64,000 nucleotides of DNA from Enterobacter sp. EA-1 (GTDB lineage Bacteria; Pseudomonadota; Gammaproteobacteria; Enterobacterales; Enterobacteriaceae): contig CP025776.1 of NCBI GenBank assembly GCA_002886105.1, forward strand, positions 5,022,001-5,086,000, read 5' to 3'. Every line of letters begins with the position of its first letter. The stretch's first letter is position 1. Shown here in pieces: positions 29,050 to 39,263 of the stretch. The notes below the pieces were generated by a model. It searched no databases. It saw only the letters and a list, made by a program, of their open reading frames with translations, and was not told the DNA's origin. The position numbers and the translations under genes were made by a program.

Positions 29050-31575
29050 TTAACGGCAAGGTAATCTCATCAGAGCCAGCGGCTCTGGCAAGGAGGGAGC
29101 ACGCCATGCAATACGGCAACTCTCTTCCGGGCTACGCCCCCACTGCACCCGCAACTCACCCTTTTCTTCGTGTGAGCGCAGATAGATCTGATTCGCCTGC
29201 CCCACCATTCCGGTGCTGTTGTTGTATTCGTCATACACGCTTGTTCCCATTGGTATGATGGTATTGTCCGGGCGCAGCGCGGTGATCAACATGGCTTGCC
29301 CTTGCAGAGTGTTGAAACGTAACCGCACTGTCGCACCAGCATAAGGCGCGACCTGCATTTTCATGGTTTGTAACTCGACGCTGTCAGCCATATTGCGAGG
29401 ATCCAACGCAATCTGGTTGATTTGATAAGCGCCCAACGAAGGGGCTATCGCATAACCAAATGTATCAACATAAGCACTCTGCCCACCGATAACCTCTGCG
29501 CCGCTGGCACCAGGGGCATCAATCAAGGCAAAGCTATCTCCTACCCACTGACCCAGCGTCACACCACCTTTATGGGCCACAATGGAGCCCTGCAACGAAC
29601 CCGAAGCCTGCCAGTAATTACGTGATGTAGACCCCGAGGATGTTGCGGTATTGACGTACGGGAAACTGCGCTGGAGACTGGCTCCCCATCCAGCTTGTTC
29701 CATTTTCTTGTCGGCGGAAAAATTGAGGCTATAACTCAGTGGATCGTGCTCGCCATAAATTCCGCTCAGCGTTGACTGATAGCCGCCATCGCTTCCGTCA
29801 TTACCCGTCGTACGGTTGACACTGGTTGATAGCACGGGTGAAGAACGCCGCTGACCAAGAGGAGCGGATAAAGAGATCGACCACATCGTTTGCATACGGC
29901 GGCGTAACGAGAATGCGTCTGCGTTATTGCCGATTCCCGGCGTAATGTTATAGGTTCTGGCTGCGCTAACACTTAATGAAATTCCATAATCAAACAGCTT
30001 ATTCCAGCCTAGCTGGTACTGCTTATCCCTTTGTTTTCCGTCGCTATAATCCTGCAATGATGCAGACGCATTAATATTGCCAAACGAAGCAAATGGCTGA
30101 GCAGCGGATATCTCAATACGGCTGCGCTGTTTCCCGTGGGTTGGTGATTGCCACTGTTGCCTCTGACCGCGCGCATAACGCGATCGGTGTCGTAGAGTTC
30201 AGAATAACCCTGAGCTGCATATCGGGATGCGGCCGGGGTAAATAGTGTTCCGGTTTGCGGCAGTGCTTTACTGTAGTTCAGCCGTAACATCCAGCCAACG
30301 CGGTTGCCATCATCCTGCTGCGCCAGAGAATAAAAACTGTTTACCCCCTAATGCCCCGATTGCCGAGCTATACACGCCACCGAGAGACCGGTGCCATATA
30401 TCCGGTTGCCAATTGGTTACCGGCATTGAGCGTAAGTGCGTTGGTCAATCCCTGTCGCCATACCGCTTCGCTGAAGGTATTCCCTGCATCAACGTTTTGT
30501 ACTTTTCCTACGGTAAATGACCAACGCGATAAACCGGGCCTAATCGACTCCGCGAGTGAAGAATAAGGCATGCTGTAAGTACTCTTACTGCCATCCGCTT
30601 CGGTAACCACGACGGTTAAATCACCTGCGTAATGGGTTGGATAGAGATCGTCAATGGTAAAAGGCCCGGGGGCTACAGTGGTTTCATAGAGCGTGGTCTG
30701 GTCCTGCAAGATGGTGACCTTTGCATTCGTCTTTGCGATACCCCGCACTACAGGCGCATAACCACGAAGCGAGTCTGGTAGCATTCGCGTATCCGATGAC
30801 AGCTGCACTCCCCCGAAAACCAATGCCGGAAAAGAGCTGGCCATCGGTGTAACCTTCTCCTAAAGTCAGTTCGCTGCGTAAGGGATAAATAGCGCGCTGT
30901 ATATAACGGCGACTGGTGTTCCAGCGGCTGCCGTCACTGGTACTGTAGTTTAAGTTGGATTGCTGGCGATAACGCCACAATCCCGGGTGCTGAATCCGCC
31001 ATTAAGATTTAACCCGGGTGCTGAATCCATTCGGTGGGTGTTATAGCGGCGCGATGTTACGTGGTACTGGTTCGCCATATAATTGATAAACAACATACTC
31101 TCCCCGGCGTCGAGGGCTTTCCTCACTCCACGCTGCCGCGAGGTGTCGTTTTTAACAATGCTTGTGGTGCAAACACGTCCATACGGAGTTGCGCCTGATC
31201 GAATTTAACCGTCGTCCCCTTCATCACATTATCGTCAGGCCAGTAGCAAGAGGTTCCCGATTCCGCTGGTAATGACTTCAGACGCAACATGGTGACTAAT
31301 TTATGAGAAAGGCAGGGTTCAACTTTTCCCCACGTGGTGAAAACTCAATCTCCGTGCGGGTAATCAGTGTGCCGTTAAGATAAATATCCAGTGGAATGAC
31401 GGCCCGGCGCTATCAACGCATCCTCATTCAGTTTCTGTAAATCATCACTGGATAATCCACTGTTTCTTAATAAAGAGGCATCAAAGTAAAAACTATTATC
31501 TTTCGCCGTCGCGGTTAGCGATTGTATTGTTATAAGAATGAATAAAGTACAAAAATATAACCGGTACTGATACAT
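29050..31575 (-). CDS. Fimbrial outer-membrane usher
   Basis: The usher (FimD/PapC family, about 840 residues) forms the outer-membrane pore that assembles and secretes the fimbria. Signal peptide MYQYRLYFCTLFILITIQSL, then FDASLLRNSGLSSDDLQKLN and, across a break, DIYLNGTLI, the usher N-terminal signature. The plug region has GVQLSSDTRMLPDSLRGYAP and GPFTIDDLYPTHYAGDLTV; the barrel has DAFSLRRRMQTMWSISLSAPL; the end has GEVIGGQSAYVDTFGYA-type and GMVGQANQIYLRSHEEKGEL. Breaks cluster near 31400, 31340, 31290, 31150, 31010, 30840, 30410, 30345 and 30130. Starts 46 bases after the first chaperone. Confidence 0.9.
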
Positions 31576-31621
31576 TTAAATCATCCGAACTGAACTGTGC
31601 TTTCATTATCGAATCAGAATC

Positions 31622-32340
31622 TTAATGAGGAAGCGAATAAACCTTACTGAATACTCCCCCATAATCATTTATTGCATTAATCGTTAAATGAGTCCCGGTA
31701 TGCTCCGGCAATATCCATTGAACAGATGAATAAGGTGAAATCATTCCGGTATTATTGATTTTCTTTTGGTTCTTACCATCATCGACGAAAGCATCAAGCA
31801 CAGAAATATAATATGCAGTTGTATTTTTTACATCTATTGATTGACCATGTTTGCTGATCTTAATCACATCGAGTGTTTTGTTTGCATCCTGAGAGATCCC
31901 CTGCGGTCGGTAAAATATTTTCAGTCGACTTTTTTACCAGTAACGTTAAATGGCTTTCATCGTTAACGGCATCACTTTTGCCGGATACTGCAAAATTCAA
32001 CCAAAAAAGCGATTCCCGGTCCTCTTGGGGCAACGCTTTTCCGGTGAATTTCAGCCGCATAACATGTGTCTGATGACCATTAATACGAAAAATAGGTGGC
32101 ATCACAATAAAGGGGGCATCTGCCGTTTCTGGTGTCGACTCAGGATTATCAATATCCGTCCATGCAACAACCAGAACCGGAGCTTCACCGGTGTTATTAA
32201 ATGTCAGGGGATTTCTCTTTCGCATCCGCGGGATAGACAACACGGGTGCCAAGCATTGTCACACTGGCGTAAACGTTACTGCACACCAGCAAAAGGACGC
32301 ATAACGTAAACCGCACTCTGACTAACCAATCTCTAAACAT
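31622..32340 (-). CDS. First fimbrial chaperone (PapD family)
   Basis: Periplasmic chaperone, about 239 residues. Signal peptide MFRDWLVRVRFTLCVLLLVC precedes ASVTMLGTRVVYPADAKEKS. The G1/F1 region has TADAPFIVMPPIFRINGHQT and the signature VMRLKFTGKALPQEDRESLF; WLNF follows. After a break near 31905 the second domain reads KIFYRPQGISQDANKTL, DVKNTTAYYISVLDAF and YSSVQWILPEHTG, ending YSLPH. Another break is near 32215. It lies between the major pilin and the usher, the classic order. Confidence 0.9.
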
Positions 32341-32392
32341 GCTGATGTAAACCAGAAAATGGCGCTGCCGAAGCAGCACCGCATGAAAGTGA

Positions 32393-32922
32393 TTACAGAT
32401 ACGTCACGGCAAACTGCGCCTGAGCTTCTACGGCGCCAGCCGTTGCCACGCCAGTCGCATAGTAACGCGCAACCATATCAAAATTGGCGGATGTCGCACC
32501 ACCATATCTGCATTGAGGTCTGTGCTTTGTTACCGGTAAAGTCTAATGCTGTTGCACCTTCTAACAGCTGAATTGCGACATTTGTCGCAGGTGAATGGGT
32601 AGCAATGTTTTTCAAATCACGACCGTCAACATCGTTTGCAACAAAAACAATACCCGCAGTAGTACCCTGAGAATTGCAGTTATCTAACGTGACAGTAAAA
32701 GGCGTATCGCCTGCAGTTGAGCCTGAACTGGCCAGTTGACTTTTACTCACCGTAGGTAAAAGAATGATGGGTGAAGCTGCACTATTATTAATTTTAACAG
32801 TACAGGTTTGCTCACTCCACTTCCCCCAAAAAATAGACAGTGTTGTTGGCCTGAGAAACTAACGGTGCACTCATTAAACCTAAAGCAAATAATACCGAAA
32901 AGGAATGACTCATCCTGAGCAT
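32393..32922 (-). CDS. Major fimbrial subunit (pilin)
   Basis: A type 1-like pilin of about 176 residues. The start at 32922 has GGAG eight bases upstream; the signal region is SFSVLFALGLMSAPLVSQA. Mature motifs: the first Cys in CTVKINNSAASPIILLP, TPFTVTLDNCNSQGTTAG with the disulfide partner, and the polymerisation end YYATGVATAGAVEAQAQF-AVTYL. Breaks lie near 32830 and 32503. First gene of the operon; the AT-rich upstream DNA probably holds its promoter. Confidence 0.88.
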
Positions 32923-33196
32923 GCTATGTCTCCATTACAATGTGTTGTAGTAACAATTCATAAAAATTGCATCACGCAATGAATTCTAATATTGGGTGCA
33001 AAGCATACAGACGAGGATAATTGATGTAAAGCAACTTTACTTATTTAAGTATCTGGTAATACCACCCTCAAAAATACATATTATTTGGAGTTAAATATCA
33101 AAATTTGAATTCACCACATCAATACTAATAATAAAACCAATAAAGAAGGCGATACACAACCAAGTAACATCAATGCGTTATCGCCATAGTAGAATA
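32923..33196. promoter_or_regulatory. AT-rich region upstream of the fimbrial operon
   Basis: About 270 bases, far richer in A+T than the backbone, between the pilin start and the end of the XRE regulator gene. It should hold the fimbrial promoter. I see no invertible-element repeats, so phase variation by inversion is not supported. Confidence 0.5.
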
Positions 33197-33740
33197 TTAA
33201 TTCTGTTCCGCCACCAAAATGGCACCGGGTATCCGGTTCAAGCGCTTTAAAGATATGCTCCTGATCCGCCGGGTAACAGATATAATCGCCTTCATTCAGT
33301 TCTTCCGGCGTTTCTGTCAACCCAACCAGCGCCCGACCTTGTGTCACAATAATATGTTCTACTGAACCGACCGGATGGGGATGTGAAATACGATCTGCGC
33401 ACGGTTGCGTCTGTAACAGATAAATGTCGCGCCGCGGGCATGTTGCAAGTAAAATCGCCTGATAATTGGCCTGTTCAGCCACCACTTTGGCGCCTTCACC
33501 ACGGCGAATGACCTGTGTTTTAGCACCTTGTGGCTCCAGCAGGCGCGCGAAAGGAATATCCAACGCCACACACAGCGACCAGAGCGTTTCGAGGGCTCGG
33601 GTTACCGTTGCCAGCTTCCAGTTGAGAAAGTGTGGATTTTGCAATACCAGCACGACGGGCAATTTCCGCCAGTGAAAGCCCGGTTCGCAGGCGTTCACGC
33701 ACCGAGGGCTTTTAGCAATAACGCTGATACACAACTCCAT
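33197..33740 (-). CDS. XRE-cupin transcriptional regulator
   Basis: A regulator of about 181 residues. The N-terminal helix-turn-helix reads VRERLRTGLSLAEIARRAGI and AKSTLSQLEAGNGNPSLETL (joined across breaks near 33700 and 33600), the Cro/C1 pattern. The C-terminal cupin has HPHPVGSVEHIIVTQGRALV and LNEGDYICYPADQEHIFKAL. A break near 33225 hides the usual end AILVAEQN with stop at 33197; as printed the frame runs to 33111. It is divergent from azlCD with palindromic operators between, so it probably controls that exporter and itself. The inducing ligand is unknown, possibly an amino acid. Confidence 0.85.
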
Positions 33741-33752
33741 CGTTCATTAAAA

Positions 33753-33812
33753 GAACGAATCGTTCATCTTGAAAAACGATTCGGGTGTGTTCATTATAAT
33801 GAGTAATCGTTC
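33753..33812. promoter_or_regulatory. Inverted-repeat operators between the XRE regulator and azlC
   Basis: GAACGAATCGTTC at 33753-33765 is a perfect dyad around one base. Related partial copies follow: AAACGATTCG at 33775 and AATCGTTCG at 33804. Three phased copies of a GAACGA/TCGTTC word between divergent genes point to the XRE protein's own binding sites. Confidence 0.65.
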
Positions 33813-33815
33813 GAT

Positions 33816-34487
33816 ATGGTTATCATCTATGTTCAAAAACACATTTCACACCTCAGCGGCGATACCATTAAGGCCATCATTCTCGTCTGCACGGCGGTCG
33901 GCGTGGTCGCCGTCTCTTACGGTTCACTGGCCATGGCTTATGGTTTTCCGCTCTGGGTTCCCCTTGCGCTTTCGATGTCAGTGCTGGCGGGCGCTTCCGA
34001 ATTTATGTTTATTGGCATTGTCGCCAGTGGTGGTAATCCACTGGCGGCCGCTGTGGCCGGCCTGCTCGTCAACGCCCGCCATATACCTTTCGGGGTAACG
34101 GTGCGTGAACTGGTAGGCAAAGGCACGGCGGGTTTTCTCGGTTGCCACATTATGAATGACGAAAGTGTGGTGTTTGGCTTGTCGCAAAAACGCCGGAACA
34201 GCGTAAAGCGGCTTACTGGCTTTGTGGACTGGGCGTTGCCCTGCTGTGGCCCGGAGGCGTGCTGGTCGGCGCTGCCGTCGGCAAGCTGCTCCCCGCCCCG
34301 AAACCATCGGCCTCGACGCCGTCTTTCCAGCTATTTTGCTGGCGCTGGTACTGCCGGCGCTGAAAAGAGAACCACGCTTATTCGCGCTACCAGCGGTGCG
34401 GTGGCGTCACTGGCTGCGGTCCCCTTTACGCCAGTAGGATTACCGGTTCTGCTCTCATTACTGGGTTTACTGACGAGGAAAAAATAA
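33816..34487 (+). CDS. azlC: AzlC-family branched-chain amino acid exporter subunit
   Basis: Large subunit of an AzlCD exporter (about 225 residues, like E. coli YgaZ, the valine/methionine exporter). Conserved pieces: ILVCTAVGVVAVSYGSLAMA, SVLAGASEFMFIGIVASGG, GLLVNARHIPFGVTVRELVG and GCHIMNDESVVFGLSQK. After a break near 34192 the frame continues PEQRKAAYWLCGLGVALLWP and LDAVFPAILLALVLPAL; another break near 34370 leads to the end LLSLLGLLTRKK. The stop overlaps the azlD ATG by one base. Confidence 0.9.
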   Translation: MVIIYVQKHISHLSGDTIKAIILVCTAVGVVAVSYGSLAMAYGFPLWVPLALSMSVLAGASEFMFIGIVASGGNPLAAAVAGLLVNARHIPFGVTVRELVGKGTAGFLGCHIMNDESVVFGLSQKRRNSVKRLTGFVDWALPCCGPEACWSALPSASCSPPRNHRPRRRLSSYFAGAGTAGAEKRTTLIRATSGAVASLAAVPFTPVGLPVLLSLLGLLTRKK

Positions 34488-34810
34488 TGGCCAGTGTTTC
34501 GCTTGTCATCAGCGGTATCGTTATCCTTTCAGTGGGAACCTACCTGATGCGTCTGGGGGGGACAAAGCTCGGAAACAGGCTGGCGCTCTCCGAACGTTCG
34601 CAAGCGCTGCTCTCCGATGCAGCCACCACACTGCTGTTCGCCGTAGCGCTGACAGCGACGTTATATGAAGGTGAACATTTCGCAGGGATGGCCCGTCTGC
34701 TGGGGGTATTATTTGCGGTATTTCTTGCACGGCGGAAGATGCCGTTGATTGTGGTGATCGTTTCTGCCGCAGTGGTAACCGCATTACTGCGCCTTGCAGG
34801 CATCCATTAA
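34487..34810 (+). CDS. azlD: AzlD-family exporter small subunit
   Basis: Intact frame of 107 residues with three to four hydrophobic helices, including SLVISGIVILSVGTYLMRLG, LLSDAATTLLFAVALTATLY and MPLIVVIVSAAVVTALL. This is the AzlD/YgaH partner of the AzlC protein encoded one base upstream. The substrate class (branched-chain amino acids) follows from the family; the actual substrate is not known. Confidence 0.92.
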   Translation: MASVSLVISGIVILSVGTYLMRLGGTKLGNRLALSERSQALLSDAATTLLFAVALTATLYEGEHFAGMARLLGVLFAVFLARRKMPLIVVIVSAAVVTALLRLAGIH

Positions 34811-34813
34811 GGC

Positions 34814-34834
34814 AAAAAAGCGCCCGCAGGCGCT
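34814..34834 (-). terminator. Terminator of the DUF1471 gene, facing azlD
   Basis: AGCGCC / GGCGCT stem with a CGCA loop; on the minus strand it is followed by TTTTTT. On the plus strand CTTTCG follows, so it can also slow azlD transcripts. Confidence 0.75.
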
Positions 34835-34855
34835 CTTTCGACAGTAATGCAGGAC

Positions 34856-35067
34856 TTATTTGGTCAGTTCGGCAGTCATGTGCACTGGTTGCCGTTATAC
34901 GCTTCGGTGATCTGGTAAGAAGATGCGCCCGCCTGCTGAGCCTGAGCAGCGATTTTCGCTTCTGCGCCAGACAGAGTGGTATCCGTCGCGGAGACAGACT
35001 GTGCAGCGAAAGAACCGAAAGACGTAGCCAGAGCGATAACTGCGACAAAAGTTTTGATGCTTTTCAT
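34856..35067 (-). CDS. Small periplasmic DUF1471 (YdgH/BhsA/McbA) protein
   Basis: About 70 residues. Signal peptide MKSIKTFVAVIALATSFGSF-AAQ is followed by GAEAKIAAQAQQAGASSYQI-TEA, the DUF1471 fold. A lost base near 34885 hides the usual end VHMTAELTK; with it the stop is at 34856. Family members are stress-induced envelope proteins that affect biofilm and copper or peroxide tolerance, but the role of this one is unknown. E. coli has a different gene at this junction. Confidence 0.85.
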
Positions 35068-35194
35068 GATATAAACCCTTACGTTAGTTTGTTTGGAGTG
35101 AGGCACCGTGCCTCGATGAAATAAATACTAGACCTGTTATCACTCAACAAAAGCGGAAGGATTTGCTGTCATATTTCCAAAATTTTTGACTGTT

Positions 35195-36035
35195 TTATAA
35201 CCCCATAAGTCGCTGCGGATGAGTGTAGACCGTCGCCCTGCACACGGCTTGCAAAAACCCACCAGCGTCAGATTGCAGCGTTGCGCCACTTCCACTGCCA
35301 GCGTGGTCGCCGCAGACACCGCAAACAGGATCTCAACGCCGCACATGGCGGACTTTTGCACCATTTCATAACTGGCGCGGCTGGAAACCAGCACCGCACC
35401 TGACGACCAGCGCTCACCCTCACGGGCGCGGTGACCCAGCAGCTTATCCAGCGCCACATGACGCCCGACATCTTCATGACCGCCCATCAACTCACCGGAC
35501 GGTAACATCCATGCGGCCGCGTGGGTGCAGCCTGTTAGCTGACCAACGGGCTGAAAGTCGGTTAAATGCGCCAGTCCGGCGTCAAGAGCGGCTAAATCAA
35601 AGGTCTGAGTGAACGGAAGGGGGAGCAATGGGCTTACCGATATCATTAAGCTGCTCAACGCCGCAGACGCCGCAACCGGTGCGCCCGGCCAGTGCGCGAC
35701 GACGCTCTTTCAGCCCCATAAAACGGCGGCTGGAGAGTTCTATCTGCACTTCGAGTCCATTACAGGAAGAGACCACATCCATGCCGTAGATTTCCGTGTG
35801 GTTTTCAATAATCCCTTCGGATAAGGAGAAACCCGAGGGCAAAGCACTCAAGGTCTTTTGGCGATGCCATCATCACCACGTGAGAAATCCCGTTGTAAAC
35901 CAGCGCAACGGGAACCTCTTCCGCCAGCATATCGGGCGTTGCATGCTGCAAGTCATCACGTTTCCACAGAGACACCTGACGTGCGCCTGTGACTGATGTT
36001 GCATTTTTGTGCTTTTCTTCGCGCAATTCGTTCAC
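35195..36035 (-). CDS. fdhD: Formate dehydrogenase sulfurtransferase FdhD
   Basis: FdhD moves sulfur from IscS to the molybdenum cofactor of formate dehydrogenases. Visible are [37 protein letters not shown] (across a break), [18 protein letters not shown] with the CxxC loop, [30 protein letters not shown] and [19 protein letters not shown]. Breaks lie near 35825, 35627 and 35240; the last hides [15 protein letters not shown] with stop at 35195. The GTG at 36033-36035 is the best in-frame start; its ribosome-binding site is weak. Divergent from fdoG, as in E. coli. Confidence 0.94.
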
Positions 36036-36192
36036 TTTGTATTAACCGCCACCGGAACAAGCGTACCAACATTGTGGTATCCTCAATCGCATATCCCTCG
36101 AAAAAGAGGGAATAACAGCAATTCTGAACCTTTGCGCCTTCTACCGCAAAGTAAAAACGATAAGAGTAATGTCGAAACCGAGGGAGCAAACC

Positions 36193-39100
36193 ATGCAGGT
36201 CAGCAGAAGGCAGTTCTTTAAGATCTGTGCTGGCGGTATGGCAGGAACGACGGCAGCGGCGCTGGGCTTTGCCCCCGGCGTTGCACTGGCGGAAACGCGG
36301 CAATATAAACTGCTGCGCACCCGTGAAACCCGTAATACCTGTACATACTGTTCCGTTGGCTGTGGGCTGTTGATGTACAGCCTCGGCGACGGTGCAAAAA
36401 ACGCCAAATCATCCATCTTCCATATCGAGGGCGACCCCGATCATCCGGTTAACCGTGGCGCGCTCTGCCCGAAAGGCGCGCAGGCACTGGTGGATTTCAT
36501 CCACTCGGAAAGCCGCCTGAAATATCCCGAATACCGTGCGCCCGGTTCCGATAAATGGCAGCGGATTACCCGGGATGATGCCTTTGAACGCATCGCCAAA
36601 TTGATTAAGGCCGATCGCGACGCTAACTACATCGCGAAAAATGCCGAAGGCACCACCGTTAACCGCTGGCTGAGCACCGGGATGCTGTGTGCATCCGCTT
36701 CCAGTAATGAAACCGGTTATTTAACGCAAAAATTTACCCGCGCACTCGGCATGTTAGCCGTCGACAACCCGAGGGCGCGTGTCTGACACGGACCTACGGT
36801 AGCAAGTCTTGCTCCTACATTTGGTCGCGGTGCGATGACCAACCACTGGGTCGACATGAAAAACGCCAACCTTATCATTGTGATGGGTGGGAACGCGGCA
36901 GAAGCGCATCCGGTGGGATTCCGCTGGGCGATGGAAGCCAAGATCCATAATGGCGCGAAGCTGATTGTTATCGATCCGCGCTTTACGCGTACCGCTTCTG
37001 TAGCGGATTTTTTATACACCGATTCGTTCCGGTACTGACATTGCCTTCCTGTCAGGCGTGTTGCTGTACCTGATGACCAACGAAAAATACAACCGCGAAT
37101 ACACCGAGGCCTACACCAACGCCAGCCCTGATCGTGCGTGAAGATTTTGGCTTCGAGGATGGCCTGTTCACCGGCTACGACGCGGATAAACGCAAATACG
37201 ACAAAACCAGCTGGAACTACGAGCTGGATGAGAAAGGCTTCGCCAAACGCGATACCACCCTCACCCATCCGCGCTGCGTGTGGAATCTGCTGAAACAGCA
37301 CGTTTCCCGCTACACGCCGGAGGTGGTTGAAAACATCTGCGGGACGCCAAAAGCGGACTTCCTGAAGGTGTGCGAATACATCGCCGAAACCAGCGTGCAC
37401 GATAAAACCGCCTCGTTCCTGTATGCATTGGGCTGGACACAGCACTCCATTGGCGCGCAGAACATCCGCACCATGGCGATGATCCAGCTACTGCTGGGCA
37501 ACATGGGAATGGCGGGCGGCGGCGTCAATGCCTTGCGCGGCCACTCCAATATTCAGGGGCTGACGGATCTTGGTCTGCTGTCACAAAGCCTGCCCGGCTA
37601 TATGACGCTACCCAACGAAAAACAGACCACCCTCCAGACTTACCTTGCCGCCAACACGCCAAAACCGTTGCTGGAAGGCCGGGGTGAACTACTGGGGTAA
37701 CTACCCGAAATTCTTCGTGTCGATGATGAAAGCCTTCTTTGGCGACAAAGCGACAGCGGAGAATAGCTGGGGCTTTGACTGGTTACCGAAGTGGGACAAA
37801 GGCTACGACGTTCTGCAGTACTTCGACATGATGTACAAAGGCCGGGTTAACGGCTATCTCTGTCAGGGCTTTAACCCGGTGGCGTCGTTCCCGAACAAGA
37901 ATAAGGTCGTGGCGGCACTGTCGAAACTGAAGTTCCTTGTCACTATCGATCCGCTGAATACCGAAACCTCAACGTTCTGGCAAAACCACGGCGAGTCGAA
38001 CGATGTCGATCCGTCGAAAATCCAGACCGAAGTGTTCCGCCTGCCGTCCACCTGCTTTGCCGAAGAAAACGGTTCTATCGTCAACTCCGGACGCTGGTTG
38101 CAATGGCACTGGAAAGGCGCGGATGGCCCGGGCGAAGCCGTGACCGACGGCGAGATCCTCGCCGGCATCTTCACGCGCTTGCGCAAGATGTATGCCGAAG
38201 AGGGCGGCGCATGCCCGGAACAGGTGCTGAGTATGACTGGAACTACTCCACCCCGCATGAACCGGCTTCGGAAGAAGTGGCGATGGAGAGCAACGGTAAA
38301 GCACTGGCGGACATCACCGATCCGGCAACCGGCGCAGTGATTGTGAAAAAGGCCAGCAGCTCAGCTCCTTCGCGCAGTTGCGTGATGACGGCACCACCTC
38401 CAGCGGCTGTTGGATCTTCGCCGGTAGCTGGACGCCGGACGGCAACCAGATGGCGCGTCGCGATAACGCCGATCCATCCGGGCTTGGCAATACTCTGGGC
38501 TGGGCATGGGCGTGGCCGCTTAACCGCCGCATTCTGTATAACCGTGCTTCCGCTGACCCGCAAGGTAAACCCTCGGGATCCGAAACGTCAGTTGCTGAAG
38601 TGGGACGGCGCGAAATGGGGCGGCGTGGATATTCCGGACTACAGCACCGCCGCACCGGGCAGTGACGTCGGGCCGTTTATCATGCAGCCGGAAGGGATGG
38701 GCCGCCTGTTTGCTATCGATAAGATGGCAGAAGGACCATTCCCGGAACACTACGAACCGTTTGAAACGCCGCTGGGCACAAACCCGCTGCACCCGAACGT
38801 GGTGTCTAACCCGGCCGCCCGCGTCTTCAAAGACGACATGGCGGCGATGGGTAAAGCCGATAAGTTCCCGTACGTTGGCACCACTTATCGTCTGACCGAG
38901 CATTTCCACTACTGGACTAAGCACGCGCTGCTGAACGCTATCGCGCAGCCGGAGCAGTTTGTGGAAATCGGCGAAAAACTGGCAGGCAAACTGGGCATCG
39001 TGCAGGGCGATACCGTGAAAGTCTCCTCCAACCGCGGCTATATCAAAGCCAAGGCGGTGGTGACCAAACGTATCCGCACGCTGAAAGTGAACGGACAGGA

Positions 39101-39251
39101 TGTCGATACCATCGGTATTCCAATCCACTGGGGTTATGAGGGTGTGGCGAAGAAAGGCTTTATCGCCAACACGTTGACGCCATTTGTTGGTGATGCGAAC
39201 ACCCAAACGCCGGAATTTAAGGCGTTCCTCGGTGAATGTGGAAAGGTGTAA
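36193..39251 (+). CDS. fdoG: Formate dehydrogenase-O, selenocysteine catalytic subunit
   Basis: FdoG oxidises formate to CO2 in the periplasm using a bis-MGD molybdenum cofactor and one 4Fe-4S cluster; about 1016 residues. The twin-arginine signal [20 protein letters not shown] starts the protein. CTYCSVGCG binds the cluster. DNPRARV-U-HGPTVAS has selenocysteine encoded by TGA at 36784-36786. Further on: [40 protein letters not shown], and near the end [20 protein letters not shown]. Breaks lie near 37028, 37128, 37683, 38235, 38365, 38505, 38570 and 39235. The ATG has GGGAG upstream. First gene of fdoGHI-fdhE. Confidence 0.97.
36784..36826 (+). promoter_or_regulatory. Selenocysteine UGA codon with SECIS hairpin in fdoG
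   Basis: TGA at 36784 is followed by a hairpin whose apical part, 36798-36815 (GGTAGCAAGTCTTGCTCC), pairs GG-CC, leaves one bulged U, then pairs AGCAA with TTGCT around a small loop. A bulged U and short apical loop are what SelB recognises in bacterial SECIS elements. The site therefore decodes Sec rather than stop. Confidence 0.85.
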
Positions 39252-39263
39252 CGGAGACGACTT

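Noticed and set aside
32923-33196. An invertible fimbrial promoter switch
   Set aside because: No flanking inverted repeats and no recombinase gene nearby.
36784-36786. Nonsense codon in fdoG
   Set aside because: It is the known selenocysteine position, followed by a SECIS hairpin.
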